From Flavobacteriales bacterium (GTDB taxonomy: Bacteria > Bacteroidota > Bacteroidia > Flavobacteriales_F > PHOS-HE28): a stretch of DNA of 64,000 nt. Where the stretch lies: positions 62,001 through 126,000 of the forward strand of contig JADJLR010000005.1 in the NCBI GenBank assembly GCA_016710015.1. The letters run 5' to 3'. Numbering within the stretch: position 1 is the first letter of the stretch; every line of letters begins with the position of its first letter. The notes beneath the pieces were generated by a model. It saw only the letters and a program-made list of their open reading frames with translations. It was not told where the DNA came from and searched no databases. Shown here in pieces: positions 37,229-45,496 of the stretch. The position numbers and the translations under genes were made by a program.

Positions 37229-37831
37229 ATGGAACTTTGGCACCGGACCCCTTCTATTCGCACATGGCGCACGGGCGCCGTTCTGGTCGCGCTATGTACC
37301 ATGCCGTTCGGCCGCAGTGGCCCCCCAGCTGCCTTTGCGAAATACGAGTTCGGCGTAAGCCTTAGTCCGGGGCAGAACAACCAGCTCTTCACCTTGTATA
37401 CCGTGAAGGAATTCGAGGGAGAGGTCATCCAAGTGGATCCCATGACGCGCGAACAATTCGTTCTGCAAGCACAAGGGATCGTGCAAAGCAAGGCGAATAC
37501 CAGCGGAGAGAACCTCTTTCGCCGCTTTGAGGTTCAACTCTGTTTGCCGGTCGGACCGGACACCGTAGGCCGCTACCTGCAGGATTGCCCGGTGTTCGAC
37601 AACCTGTGGAAACTCCGGTTCTGGGACTACCCGTACCGCCTTGTGGAAGGCCAACATCCCGGCAAGGGTTGGGCCGAGAAGCGGGAAGCACCGTCCGGTA
37701 GGCAAATGTTGCTCCTCACCGACTATGGGATCCTTCGTCTGAACGACATCGCGCGTGGCGAGGACGCTTTCCGATTGCTTCGTGATGTAGGCGACAGTGC
37801 ATGGGTGGACAACTACCGAAAGGGCTACTGA
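37229..37831 (+). CDS. Hypothetical exported protein upstream of meaB
   Basis: 200 residues with a basic N-terminus and a hydrophobic segment (about residues 14-35, ending AAFA) that looks like a signal peptide or anchor. The rest is a soluble mixed alpha/beta region (SLSPGQNNQLFTLYTVKEFE, LWKLRFWDYPYR, MLLLTDYGILRLNDI). No family was recognised and no catalytic pattern stands out. It is followed 4 bp later by meaB, so the two are probably co-transcribed, but a functional link is not implied by the sequence. Confidence 0.75.
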   Translation: MELWHRTPSIRTWRTGAVLVALCTMPFGRSGPPAAFAKYEFGVSLSPGQNNQLFTLYTVKEFEGEVIQVDPMTREQFVLQAQGIVQSKANTSGENLFRRFEVQLCLPVGPDTVGRYLQDCPVFDNLWKLRFWDYPYRLVEGQHPGKGWAEKREAPSGRQMLLLTDYGILRLNDIARGEDAFRLLRDVGDSAWVDNYRKGY

Positions 37832-37835
37832 ACCA

Positions 37836-38813
37836 ATGCCCTTACCCGAGCTGATCGATCAATTGCGAAGCGGGGATCGCGTAGCCTTGGGCAAGGCGAT
37901 CACCTTGGTGGAAAGCACCCGTGAACAGGACCGCGAACAGGCGGTGGATCTGGTGGAATCCGCTCGACCATACAGCGGAAAAGCACTGCGCTTGGGCATT
38001 ACGGGAATTCCGGGTGCCGGGAAAAGTACCTTGATCGATCCGCTGGGTCGCCTTGCGATCAACGCAGGGCATCGGGTAGCCGTGCTCGCTACGGACCCCA
38101 GCAGCCAGCGTTCGGGTGGAAGCATTCTCGGGGACAAGACCCGTATGGAGGAACTGGCGCGATCGGAGCATGCTTTCATCCGACCTTCGGCGAACAATGG
38201 TACGTTGGGTGGTGTGGCCCGACGTACGCAAGAGTCCATCGTGCTTTGCGAAGCAGCAGGCTATGATCTGATCCTGGTGGAGACCGTAGGCATCGGGCAA
38301 AGCGAGTTGGAGGTGGACCGGATGACGGACCTCAACGTGCTCCTTACCCTGCCCGGTACCGGTGATGAGTTGCAAGGGATCAAGCGCGGGGTGATGGAAA
38401 GTGCGGACGTGATCGTGCTGACCAAGGCCTCATCGACCGAACAAGGACGCTACCACGAAGCGCGGAGTGCGTTGCGCAATGCCTTGGCCTTCTTGCCACC
38501 ACGGGACCGCGGCACTCGGGCACAGGTGTTCGTTACCGATGCATTGTCCGGTACGGGCATGGCGGAACTCTGGCAGCACATCGTCGAACTGGCCCAAGAA
38601 GACGAAGCTTCGGGCTATCGTGCGCAACGTCGGCAACGCCAGCAGGTCCAATGGCTGCATCACGCTTTCCGCGAAGGGATCTTCCAACGTGTGATGGCCG
38701 ATGGTGCCTTCGCTGAAGCCTTGGCCGCCTTGGAAGAACCCGTGCGCCAGGGTGAGGTCGGTCCGTTCAAGGCCGCCTCGGAACTCCTTTCCCGGTTCAG
38801 AACAGGCGCCTAA
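37836..38813 (+). CDS. meaB: Methylmalonyl-CoA mutase-associated GTPase MeaB (ArgK family)
   Basis: 325 residues from the ATG at 37836 (MPLPELIDQL), chosen as the usual family start. The P-loop GIPGAGKST is at residues 57-65, and the switch region has TDPSSQRSGGSILGDKTRM and VETVGIGQSE. MeaB is a G3E GTPase that guards the B12-dependent methylmalonyl-CoA mutase and helps load or replace its cofactor. The mutase subunits are not in this window. The last 17 bp overlap the converging gene at 38797-39321. Confidence 0.95.
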   Translation: MPLPELIDQLRSGDRVALGKAITLVESTREQDREQAVDLVESARPYSGKALRLGITGIPGAGKSTLIDPLGRLAINAGHRVAVLATDPSSQRSGGSILGDKTRMEELARSEHAFIRPSANNGTLGGVARRTQESIVLCEAAGYDLILVETVGIGQSELEVDRMTDLNVLLTLPGTGDELQGIKRGVMESADVIVLTKASSTEQGRYHEARSALRNALAFLPPRDRGTRAQVFVTDALSGTGMAELWQHIVELAQEDEASGYRAQRRQRQQVQWLHHAFREGIFQRVMADGAFAEALAALEEPVRQGEVGPFKAASELLSRFRTGA

Positions 38814-39321
38814 CGTCCTCCTTGATCGCTACGAGGCACTCCTGCGAAGGCGTATGCGAAAGTCGCGATACGTTCTCGAAGATGTGGCGACTCAATTCCG
38901 TACCGGACGCGGTATCGCCCGTCTGTTCGTAGCTCAGGTTGACCAGCCGGATGGTCTCTTCTTTCGCTTGGCGCACCTTGCTCCAGACCTTATCCCCCAC
39001 ATAGATCTGCTGCGTCACATTGTGATCATATTCCTCGCGCACGGTGGCCACCAACTCCGCATGGAACATGCGTGCGGACATGTTCCCCTTGTGTACGCGC
39101 AGCAGCAAGGCACCCGGTTGGATCCGCTCGGCGAACAGGGCGAGGCGCTCATACGCCTGAAGCCGTAAGGGGAGCAGTTGCTTGCGGTCCTCTTTCCGCA
39201 GATCCGTACCGCGCTCGGCAGAACGGTCGGCGGTGAATTGCTTGATCAGGTAGAAGGCCGTGAGGAAGACGACGATCGATGGCAGCACGGCCACCAGGAT
39301 CTGTACCAAAGGATCGTTCAT
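38797..39321 (-). CDS. Small membrane-anchored protein, DUF7935-like
   Basis: 174 residues from the ATG at 39321 (MNDPLVQIL). One N-terminal transmembrane helix (about residues 5-27), then a basic helical region with LLPLRLQAYERLALFAERI and LLLRVHKG, a pattern typical of the Bacteroidota family I recall as DUF7935. The rest is a helical cytoplasmic domain. The function is unknown. It converges with meaB, overlapping by 17 bp. Longer upstream starts would add residues before the helix with no family support. Confidence 0.8.
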   Translation of the reverse strand: MNDPLVQILVAVLPSIVVFLTAFYLIKQFTADRSAERGTDLRKEDRKQLLPLRLQAYERLALFAERIQPGALLLRVHKGNMSARMFHAELVATVREEYDHNVTQQIYVGDKVWSKVRQAKEETIRLVNLSYEQTGDTASGTELSRHIFENVSRLSHTPSQECLVAIKEDVRRLF

Positions 39322-39390
39322 GGTTGAATGTGGTGGACGAATATCGGGATCAATGGCCGCATGGTGGACCAAGGCCCCGATCCACTTGCG

Positions 39391-39398
39391 TAGTTTTG
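39391..39398 (+). promoter_or_regulatory. -7 box TAGTTTTG upstream of the 39461 aminotransferase
   Basis: A perfect TAnnTTTG match 62 bp before the ATG. It is also the likely promoter for the overlapping kinase and menG genes downstream. Confidence 0.5.
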
Positions 39399-39460
39399 CC
39401 GCTTCCCAAATGGGACCGGTCCCTCAATAACGCGACCTCCGGCCTCCAAGTACATAGACC

Positions 39461-40642
39461 ATGGTTCTTTCACCCACCGTTGCCGCGATCGCTGAACCGG
39501 CCACCTTGTTGATGGCTCGTAGAAGTCGTGAGTTGCGCGAACAAGGACGGGACATCATCGACCTGAGCCTCGGCGAACCCGATCACGACCCGCCCGCTTT
39601 CGCACTCGAAGCCGCACACGAAGCCTTGCGTGGCCCTTGGCACAAGTATCCACCGGTGAACGGGTATTTGGACGTGCGCCAAGCCATTTCGAACAAATTC
39701 GAACGGGACAATGGGCTGCTTTACGGCGCAGACCAGATCGTGGTGAGCACCGGCGCCAAGCAAGCGCTGATGAATGTGATCATGAGCTTGATCGGCCCGG
39801 GCGATGAAGTCGTGATCCCGGCTCCCTACTGGGTGAGCTACTCTGAACAAGTCCGTTTGGCCGGAGGCACTCCGGTGATCGTGACGTCGACCTTGGAAGA
39901 GGATTGGAAGGCTCCCATCGAGCGGATCGCGGCAGCCATCAACGAGCGAACGCGTTTGATCATGTTCAGCTCGCCATGCAACCCCAGCGGCTCCGTCCTG
40001 ACAAGGGGCGAATTGGAAGCTCTGGCCGATGTGGTCCGCAAGCACAAGGACCTCTACGTGATGGCGGATGAGATCTACGAGCACATCGTTTTCGAAGGCA
40101 CGCATGTGAGTTTCGGCACCCTGCCGGATATGGCCGAGCGCACCATCACGGTGAACGGCCTGAGCAAGGCCTTTGCACTGACGGGCTGGCGCTTGGGTTA
40201 CATCGGCGCACCGCAGTGGATCGCACAAGCCGCAGGCAAGGTCCAGGCGCAATTCACCTCCGGGGCCAACAGCATTGCCCAGCGTGTGGCCAAAGCCTGT
40301 GTGGAGGCCGACCCTGCCCTGCTCGCCCCGATGCGTGCAGATTTCTTGCGTCGCCGCGACCTCGTTCTACAGGAAGTGGCCGCTATTCCCGGCTGGAAAT
40401 GCAACACGCCACAAGGTGCCTTCTACCTGTTGCCCGATGTCCGTTCGAGCATCGACGGAAAGACCATCAAAGGCTCCGTGGACCTGAGTTTGTACCTCCT
40501 GGACAAGGTTGGAGTGAGTTTGGTGGAAGGTCGTTCGTTCGGTGCTGAAGGCACGTTGCGTATCAGCTATGCCACCAATGACGATAAGCTTCGAGAAGCC
40601 ATGCAACGCGTGGCCAAAGGCATCGCTCAACTCCACGCTTGA
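39461..40642 (+). CDS. Aspartate-type PLP-dependent aminotransferase
   Basis: 393 residues of the AspC/AAT I-gamma type common in bacteria. SLGEPDHDPP is the substrate loop, GAKQAL and PAPYWVSY contact PLP phosphate and ring, SSPCNPSGS replaces the usual NPxNPTG, ADEIYEHI carries the cofactor Asp, and Lys236 in NGLSKAFALTGWRLGY is the Schiff-base residue. It transfers amino groups between aspartate or similar amino acids and 2-oxoglutarate in the cytoplasm; the exact substrate range cannot be read. The stop and the next ATG share one base (TGATG), so the gene leads an operon with the kinase and menG. Confidence 0.94.
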   Translation: MVLSPTVAAIAEPATLLMARRSRELREQGRDIIDLSLGEPDHDPPAFALEAAHEALRGPWHKYPPVNGYLDVRQAISNKFERDNGLLYGADQIVVSTGAKQALMNVIMSLIGPGDEVVIPAPYWVSYSEQVRLAGGTPVIVTSTLEEDWKAPIERIAAAINERTRLIMFSSPCNPSGSVLTRGELEALADVVRKHKDLYVMADEIYEHIVFEGTHVSFGTLPDMAERTITVNGLSKAFALTGWRLGYIGAPQWIAQAAGKVQAQFTSGANSIAQRVAKACVEADPALLAPMRADFLRRRDLVLQEVAAIPGWKCNTPQGAFYLLPDVRSSIDGKTIKGSVDLSLYLLDKVGVSLVEGRSFGAEGTLRISYATNDDKLREAMQRVAKGIAQLHA

Positions 40643-41640
40643 TGGGCAGCCGTATCGATGCCTTTTTCGAAGATGCGGCCAAAGCCACCGTTCTGGTGGT
40701 AGGTGATGTGATGCTGGATGCCTACCTCTGGGGGCACGTGGACCGGATCTCGCCCGAAGCCCCGGTCCCTGTGGTGCAGGTGAACGAGCGCAGTGCGCGG
40801 TTGGGAGGCGCAGCCAATGTGGGGCTCAACCTCCGTGCATTGGGCGCTACACCGATCGTGGTCAGCAGCATTGGCGCAGACCCCACCGGAGAGACCTTGG
40901 CAGAGTGTTTCTTGGATGCCGGTCTGGACAGCGTTGGCCTGGTGCGCTCCAAAGCACGACGGACCACGGTGAAGACCCGCGTGATCAGTGGCCACCAACA
41001 TGTGGTGCGCGTGGACGAGGAAATGACGGATGACCTCTCAACGAATGATGAGGACGCACTGTTGGAACGTGTGGCACAAGTGATCGAATACCGACGACCG
41101 GCGGCCGTTGTACTGGAGGATTACAACAAAGGTGTGCTCACCGCCCGGACGATCCGCGGCATCATCGAAGCGGCCAAGGCGGCCGGTATCCCGATCGCCG
41201 TAGACCCCAAGACGAAGAATTTCCTCACTTATCGCGGTGTTGATCTGTTCAAACCGAATTTGAAGGAATTGCGCGAAGGGCTGAAGGTGGACGTGCAAGC
41301 CTCCGACCTCCCCTCCATTCGAGCCGCAGCGGAGGCCTTGGAGCGCGAGCTCGGGAACAAGGCAACCATGGTGACCCTGAGTGAGCACGGAGTGTACATG
41401 CACGCCCAAGGAGGTGAACACGTCATCAAGGCGCACCGCCGCAAGATCGCAGATGTCAGTGGTGCAGGCGACACGGTGATCGCGATCGCCGCGATCGCTC
41501 TGGCTCAAGGCTTGGATCCGCGTGCCATCGCTGAACTCGCGAATTTGGCCGGCGGACTGGTGTGCGAGGAGATCGGCGTGGTCCCCATTGACAAAGTACG
41601 CTTTGCACTGGAGGCCGAACGCCTGAACCTGTTGAAATGA
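40642..41640 (+). CDS. rfaE1: RfaE1/HldA-like heptose-7-phosphate kinase (PfkB family)
   Basis: 332 residues, ribokinase/PfkB fold. GDVMLDAYLWGHVDRISPEAP and LGGAANVGLNL near the N-terminus are typical of the RfaE kinase domain, and DVSGAGDTV near residues 271-279 includes the GAGD signature with the catalytic base (Asp277). The enzyme would phosphorylate D-glycero-beta-D-manno-heptose 7-phosphate on the way to ADP-heptose for LPS or surface glycans. No cytidylyltransferase domain is fused to it, so the second step must be elsewhere. It overlaps neighbours on both sides (1 bp and ATGA), so it is translationally coupled. Confidence 0.85.
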   Translation: MGSRIDAFFEDAAKATVLVVGDVMLDAYLWGHVDRISPEAPVPVVQVNERSARLGGAANVGLNLRALGATPIVVSSIGADPTGETLAECFLDAGLDSVGLVRSKARRTTVKTRVISGHQHVVRVDEEMTDDLSTNDEDALLERVAQVIEYRRPAAVVLEDYNKGVLTARTIRGIIEAAKAAGIPIAVDPKTKNFLTYRGVDLFKPNLKELREGLKVDVQASDLPSIRAAAEALERELGNKATMVTLSEHGVYMHAQGGEHVIKAHRRKIADVSGAGDTVIAIAAIALAQGLDPRAIAELANLAGGLVCEEIGVVPIDKVRFALEAERLNLLK

Positions 41641-42353
41641 CGGTGACACCTTACTCTTCGGACGGCTCCAAGCGCGAACAAGTGGAGCAGATGTTCGATG
41701 CGATCAGCCCGAAGTACGACCTACTGAACCGGTTGTTCTCCATGGGTATCGACCAACGTTGGCGCCGGTTGGTCATCCGCAGTGTAGGTGAAGAACCCAC
41801 GGATCGGTTGCTCGATGTGGCGACCGGGACTGCGGACCTCGCGATCCTGGCCGCTAAGACAGTGAAAGAGGTCATCGGAATAGACATCTCAGAGGGCATG
41901 CTTTCCCATGGCCGAACAAAGGTGAAGGATCGCGGACTCGAAGATCGCATCACACTCCAACAAGCGGATTCCATTGCGCTTCCTTTCGATGATGCACGGT
42001 TCGATGCGGTCACGGTGGCCTTCGGTGTCCGGAACTTCGAGGATCTGGAGCGCGGACTCTCCGAGATGTTCCGCGTACTTCGACCGGGTGGTCGCTTGTT
42101 CGTCCTGGAGTTCTCCAAGCCACAGCGCACACCGATGCGGCAGTTGTTCCGCTTCTACTTCCACCGGGTGATGCCCCTGATCGGTCGTTCGGTGAGCAAG
42201 GACAGCGCTGCCTACACCTACCTCCCGCAAAGCGTGGATGCATTCCCCGAGGGTCCGGCCTTCAAGGCGTTACTCCGTGCGGCCGGTGGGCGCGAGGTGC
42301 GTGCTCGCGGATTGACAGGTGGCATTGCAACGCTTTATTCCGCACGGAAGTAG
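41637..42353 (+). CDS. ubiE: Demethylmenaquinone methyltransferase (UbiE/MenG)
   Basis: 238 residues. The class I SAM fold has motif I LLDVATGTADLA (58-69), then GIDISEGML, the family signature AFGVRNFEDLERGLSEMFRVLRPGG, and a C-terminal SYLPQSV-like patch (YTYLPQSVDAFP). The enzyme methylates demethylmenaquinone in the last step of menaquinone synthesis, the quinone expected in Bacteroidota. It overlaps the kinase by ATGA and is followed by porT, a gene order seen in other Flavobacteriales. Confidence 0.95.
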   Translation: MTVTPYSSDGSKREQVEQMFDAISPKYDLLNRLFSMGIDQRWRRLVIRSVGEEPTDRLLDVATGTADLAILAAKTVKEVIGIDISEGMLSHGRTKVKDRGLEDRITLQQADSIALPFDDARFDAVTVAFGVRNFEDLERGLSEMFRVLRPGGRLFVLEFSKPQRTPMRQLFRFYFHRVMPLIGRSVSKDSAAYTYLPQSVDAFPEGPAFKALLRAAGGREVRARGLTGGIATLYSARK

Positions 42354-42387
42354 TACGTGATCAAAGGGTCGTACAACGATCCTTCCC

Positions 42388-42395
42388 TACTTTCG
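42388..42395 (+). promoter_or_regulatory. -7 box TACTTTCG upstream of porT
   Basis: Fits TAnnTT(T/C)G and ends 12 bp before the preferred porT start at 42408. It lies after an earlier in-frame start at 42357, which supports the later start. Confidence 0.45.
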
Positions 42396-42407
42396 TTCCC
42401 TCGTTCG

Positions 42408-43136
42408 ATGCCCGCTCGTTCATTCGCCTTCCCGCTCCTGCTCGTGGCCCTCTTGGCTCCGTTCAGCGCAATGTTCGCGCAGAAGCGGATCAAGGTGGAG
42501 AACCTGCCGAATTTCGACCTGCACCGGTTCCACTTCGGCTTCGCGTTGAGTTACAATACGAGCGATTTCCAGATGAGGATGGATCCGAATTCGCCGTTCA
42601 CGGACTCGTTGCTCGTACTGGAACACCAACGCCAGCCCGGCTTCAACCTGGGCATCGTGGCTTCCCTGAATATGAACCCTTTCCTGAGCCTGCGGTTCGT
42701 ACCCACCCTTTCCTTCCAAGAACGGATCATGCAATACCAATTCCGCAAACCGGATGGCAAGTCCGTTTACTTCCAGAAGCCCGTGGAAAGCACTTATTTG
42801 GAATTCCCCCTCCTATTGAAGTACCGCAGTGCACGGATCAACAACTTCGCGGTCTATCTGATCGGCGGCGGCAAATTCTGTATCGACATGGCCAGCCAGA
42901 AGGACGTGAACAATACGCTGGATGATGAAGTGGTGGTGAAGTTGGCGAAGTACGATTACGCGGCCGAAGTTGGTGGCGGTATGGACATGTTCCTGACCTA
43001 CTTCAAATTCGGGATCGAGTTGAAGGCAGCTTTCGGTATCCCGAACTTGCTGATCGACGATGGTACCCGTTTCAGTACCCCCATCGAGAGCCTGCGTTCC
43101 AAGACCTGGGTGCTCAGTTTCACCTTCGAAGGGTAG
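42408..43136 (+). CDS. porT: PorT, outer-membrane component of the type IX secretion system
   Basis: 242 residues from the ATG at 42408, chosen because the signal peptide (MPARSFAFPLLL to FAQ) and a -7 box fit it. The mature protein is a small eight-strand-type beta-barrel: NFDLHRFHFGFALSYNTSDF opens it, FNLGIVASLNMNPFLSLRFVPTLSF and LEFPLLLKYRS are typical barrel strands, and it ends in an aromatic strand (WVLSFTFEG). PorT/SprT is required for T9SS secretion and gliding in Bacteroidota. Its place after menG supports the call over a generic PorT-like barrel. It would serve the many T9SS cargo proteins in this window. Confidence 0.88.
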   Translation: MPARSFAFPLLLVALLAPFSAMFAQKRIKVENLPNFDLHRFHFGFALSYNTSDFQMRMDPNSPFTDSLLVLEHQRQPGFNLGIVASLNMNPFLSLRFVPTLSFQERIMQYQFRKPDGKSVYFQKPVESTYLEFPLLLKYRSARINNFAVYLIGGGKFCIDMASQKDVNNTLDDEVVVKLAKYDYAAEVGGGMDMFLTYFKFGIELKAAFGIPNLLIDDGTRFSTPIESLRSKTWVLSFTFEG

Positions 43137-43138
43137 GC

Positions 43139-44695
43139 ATGGAAACGGTCGTGGACATTGCGATGTCCCCGCGTGAGGCGAGCGACCCTGTCCTAGTGCG
43201 CGATGCAGCGGCCGAAGCGGCCGGGGTCCCCACGCATTCCATCGCTTTCTCCCGGGTACTGAAACGCTCGATAGATGCACGGAGCAGACATCCCGTGATC
43301 CGCCTGCGGGTGCGTGTCTCGGATGAAGTCCAGGCACCTGAAGCTCCCGCAACTCCATTCCCCGACGTGCGCTCGGCCCGACCCGTGATCATCATCGGCA
43401 GCGGTCCGGCCGGGCTGTTCAGTGCGCTGCGGTGCATCGAACACGGTCTGCGCCCGATCGTGCTGGAACGTGGCAAGGATGTGCGCGCACGGCGCCATGA
43501 TCTCGCCGCGATCAACAAACTGCACGTGGTGGATCCTGACAGTAACTATTGCTTCGGTGAAGGTGGCGCGGGGACGTACAGCGACGGCAAATTGTATACC
43601 CGCAGCCACAAGCGCGGCGATGTGGTCGGCGTACTGGAGACCTTGGTACGCTTCGGAGCTTCGCCGGATATACTGGTGGATGCCCATCCGCATATCGGCA
43701 CCAACAAGTTACCGGACATCATCACTTCGATCCGCGAGGCGATCATCGAGGCGGGCGGTGAGGTCCACTTCAACAGCCGAGTAACTGACCTACTGGTGGA
43801 GAACAACGTCCTACGTGGTGTATCCACGGCGGTGGGCAAGGAATTCCGGGCGGATGCCACTGTATTGGCCACCGGCCATTCCGCCCGCGACATCTTCGAA
43901 TTGCTCCACCGAAAAGGCATCCGGATCGAACGCAAGGAATTCGCCATGGGCGTGCGCATCGAGCATCCGCAGTCCGTGATCGATGCGGCCATGTACCATT
44001 GCGCTGTCCGGGACCCCTACTTGCCACCAGCCAGCTACAGCGTGGTCCAACAGGTGGAGGGGACGGGCGTGTATTCGTTCTGTATGTGTCCGGGCGGCAT
44101 CATCGCGCCATGCGCCACCGCGCAGGACGAAGTGGTGACCAACGGATGGAGCCCGAGCAAGCGCAACAACCCGTTCGCCAACTCCGGTATCGTGGTGGGC
44201 CTGCCGCTGGATGCCTTGGATACTTCCGGAAAGGGATCCGCACGATCCGGTGTGGACTACCAACGGTCGGTCGAACACGCGGCTTGGAAGGCCGGAGGGC
44301 AGCGCCAATCCGCCCCGGCCCAACGCATGGAGGACCTGATCCAAGGCCGGGCATCCTTGGACCTACCAGCCTGTAGCTATCCACCCGGGATCGTACCGGC
44401 GTCACTCCAAGAGGTCCTTCCGGCATTCGTTTTCGACCGGATCCGAGAAGGGCTGAAGGCCTTTGGCAAGAAGATCCGGGGATACCGCACGAACGAAGCC
44501 GTCGTAGTGGCGGTGGAGTCGCGCACGAGTTCGCCTGTGCGGATCCCTCGCGATCCGGTCTCACTGGAGCATGTTCAGGTGCGCGGTCTGTATCCCTGTG
44601 GCGAAGGTGGCGGCCATGCTGGAGGGATCGTGAGCGCCGCGATGGATGGCCAGCGCGTGGCCGATCGGATCCACGTGCGCTATGCCGAGCGCTGA
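43139..44695 (+). CDS. FAD-dependent dehydrogenase (COG2509 type)
   Basis: 518 residues. An N-terminal domain of about 80 residues precedes the dinucleotide-binding motif IIIGSGPAGLFSALR (GSGPAG at 87-92). Further family marks are CFGEGGAGTYSDGKLYTR, the HIGTNKLPDII segment, VLATGHSARDIFELLH, the C-terminal MCPGGIIAP, and GLYPCGEGGGHAGGIVSAAMDG, which closes the FAD site. Proteins of this group are widespread but the substrate is unproven. It follows porT by 2 bp and its end overlaps the converging methyltransferase by 16 bp. The ATG at 43139 is the first start in the frame after porT. Confidence 0.9.
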   Translation: METVVDIAMSPREASDPVLVRDAAAEAAGVPTHSIAFSRVLKRSIDARSRHPVIRLRVRVSDEVQAPEAPATPFPDVRSARPVIIIGSGPAGLFSALRCIEHGLRPIVLERGKDVRARRHDLAAINKLHVVDPDSNYCFGEGGAGTYSDGKLYTRSHKRGDVVGVLETLVRFGASPDILVDAHPHIGTNKLPDIITSIREAIIEAGGEVHFNSRVTDLLVENNVLRGVSTAVGKEFRADATVLATGHSARDIFELLHRKGIRIERKEFAMGVRIEHPQSVIDAAMYHCAVRDPYLPPASYSVVQQVEGTGVYSFCMCPGGIIAPCATAQDEVVTNGWSPSKRNNPFANSGIVVGLPLDALDTSGKGSARSGVDYQRSVEHAAWKAGGQRQSAPAQRMEDLIQGRASLDLPACSYPPGIVPASLQEVLPAFVFDRIREGLKAFGKKIRGYRTNEAVVVAVESRTSSPVRIPRDPVSLEHVQVRGLYPCGEGGGHAGGIVSAAMDGQRVADRIHVRYAER

Positions 44696-45414
44696 CGCGT
44701 GAATTCCATACACAAAGCGGAGGCGGCCATCGCTACGTTCAATGACTCCGCCCCGCCGCCAGGAATGCTGATCAGTTGGTGGGGCACAGCCATCACGGCC
44801 TCTGATAACCCATGCGATTCGCTACCCAGCACCAGGATCGCCTTCCGCTCCAAACGTGCGGCAAAGACCGAGCGCCCTTCCATGCTTGCCAGATAGACCG
44901 CAGCGCCGTGTTCCTGCTGCTGATGCAAGGTCTGCGGCAAGTCCAGGTGATCCGTACGCACGTGGAATAGTGCACCCATGCTGGCTTGGACACATTTCGG
45001 GTTGTATACCTCGACGCTACCGGCACTGCACCAGACCCGTTGTATCCCGAACCAGGCCGCCACCCGGATCACGGTACCCAGATTGCCGGGATCGGAAATG
45101 CCGTCCAGGGCAAGTACCAACTCATCCGCTCCCAGATCCAGGACCGGAGAAGCTTCCGGTTTCCGCACGATGGCGATCACTTCATTGCCACTTTCCAATG
45201 TACCGATCCGCGCCAGCTCGTGGGCCGGAACCGACCGATGATCATGCAGACCCATGAACTCGGCCATGCTATCCGTGGCGAGCAACTCCACTATCTCCAG
45301 CCGCGCACACAACGCTTCGCCTACCACCTTGGGGCCTTGAACAAGGAACTGGCCATGCTGATCGCGGAACTTCTTCTGTTGCAAGGACCGCGCATGCTTC
45401 AAGAGTTCCTTCAT
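44680..45414 (-). CDS. SpoU/TrmH family RNA 2'-O-ribose methyltransferase
   Basis: 244 residues from the ATG at 45414 (MKELLKHARSLQQKKFRDQHGQ). The N-terminal substrate-binding domain (FLVQGPKVVGEAL) is followed by the SPOUT knot with its three motifs: ALDGISDPGNLGTVIR, VLGSESHGLS and ISIPGGGAESLNVAMAASAL. Such enzymes methylate ribose 2'-OH in tRNA or 23S rRNA; the target cannot be told from the sequence. It diverges from the BamA-like gene with a shared upstream region of about 80 bp. Longer upstream starts would extend across the neighbouring promoter and are less likely. Confidence 0.92.
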   Translation of the reverse strand: MKELLKHARSLQQKKFRDQHGQFLVQGPKVVGEALCARLEIVELLATDSMAEFMGLHDHRSVPAHELARIGTLESGNEVIAIVRKPEASPVLDLGADELVLALDGISDPGNLGTVIRVAAWFGIQRVWCSAGSVEVYNPKCVQASMGALFHVRTDHLDLPQTLHQQQEHGAAVYLASMEGRSVFAARLERKAILVLGSESHGLSEAVMAVPHQLISIPGGGAESLNVAMAASALCMEFTRQRSA

Positions 45415-45428
45415 GCTGGCTGGGCAGG

Positions 45429-45436
45429 TATATTTG
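45429..45436 (+). promoter_or_regulatory. -7 box TATATTTG for the BamA-like gene
   Basis: A perfect TAnnTTTG match in the divergent spacer. It lies after the upstream in-frame ATG (45413), so that ATG cannot be on the transcript; this favours a TTG start at 45497. Confidence 0.55.
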
Positions 45437-45496
45437 GCGCTGCCCTTCCTGCACCAGGTTCGACAGGAGCGCAAAATAGGAAGCACAACGCTCCAA

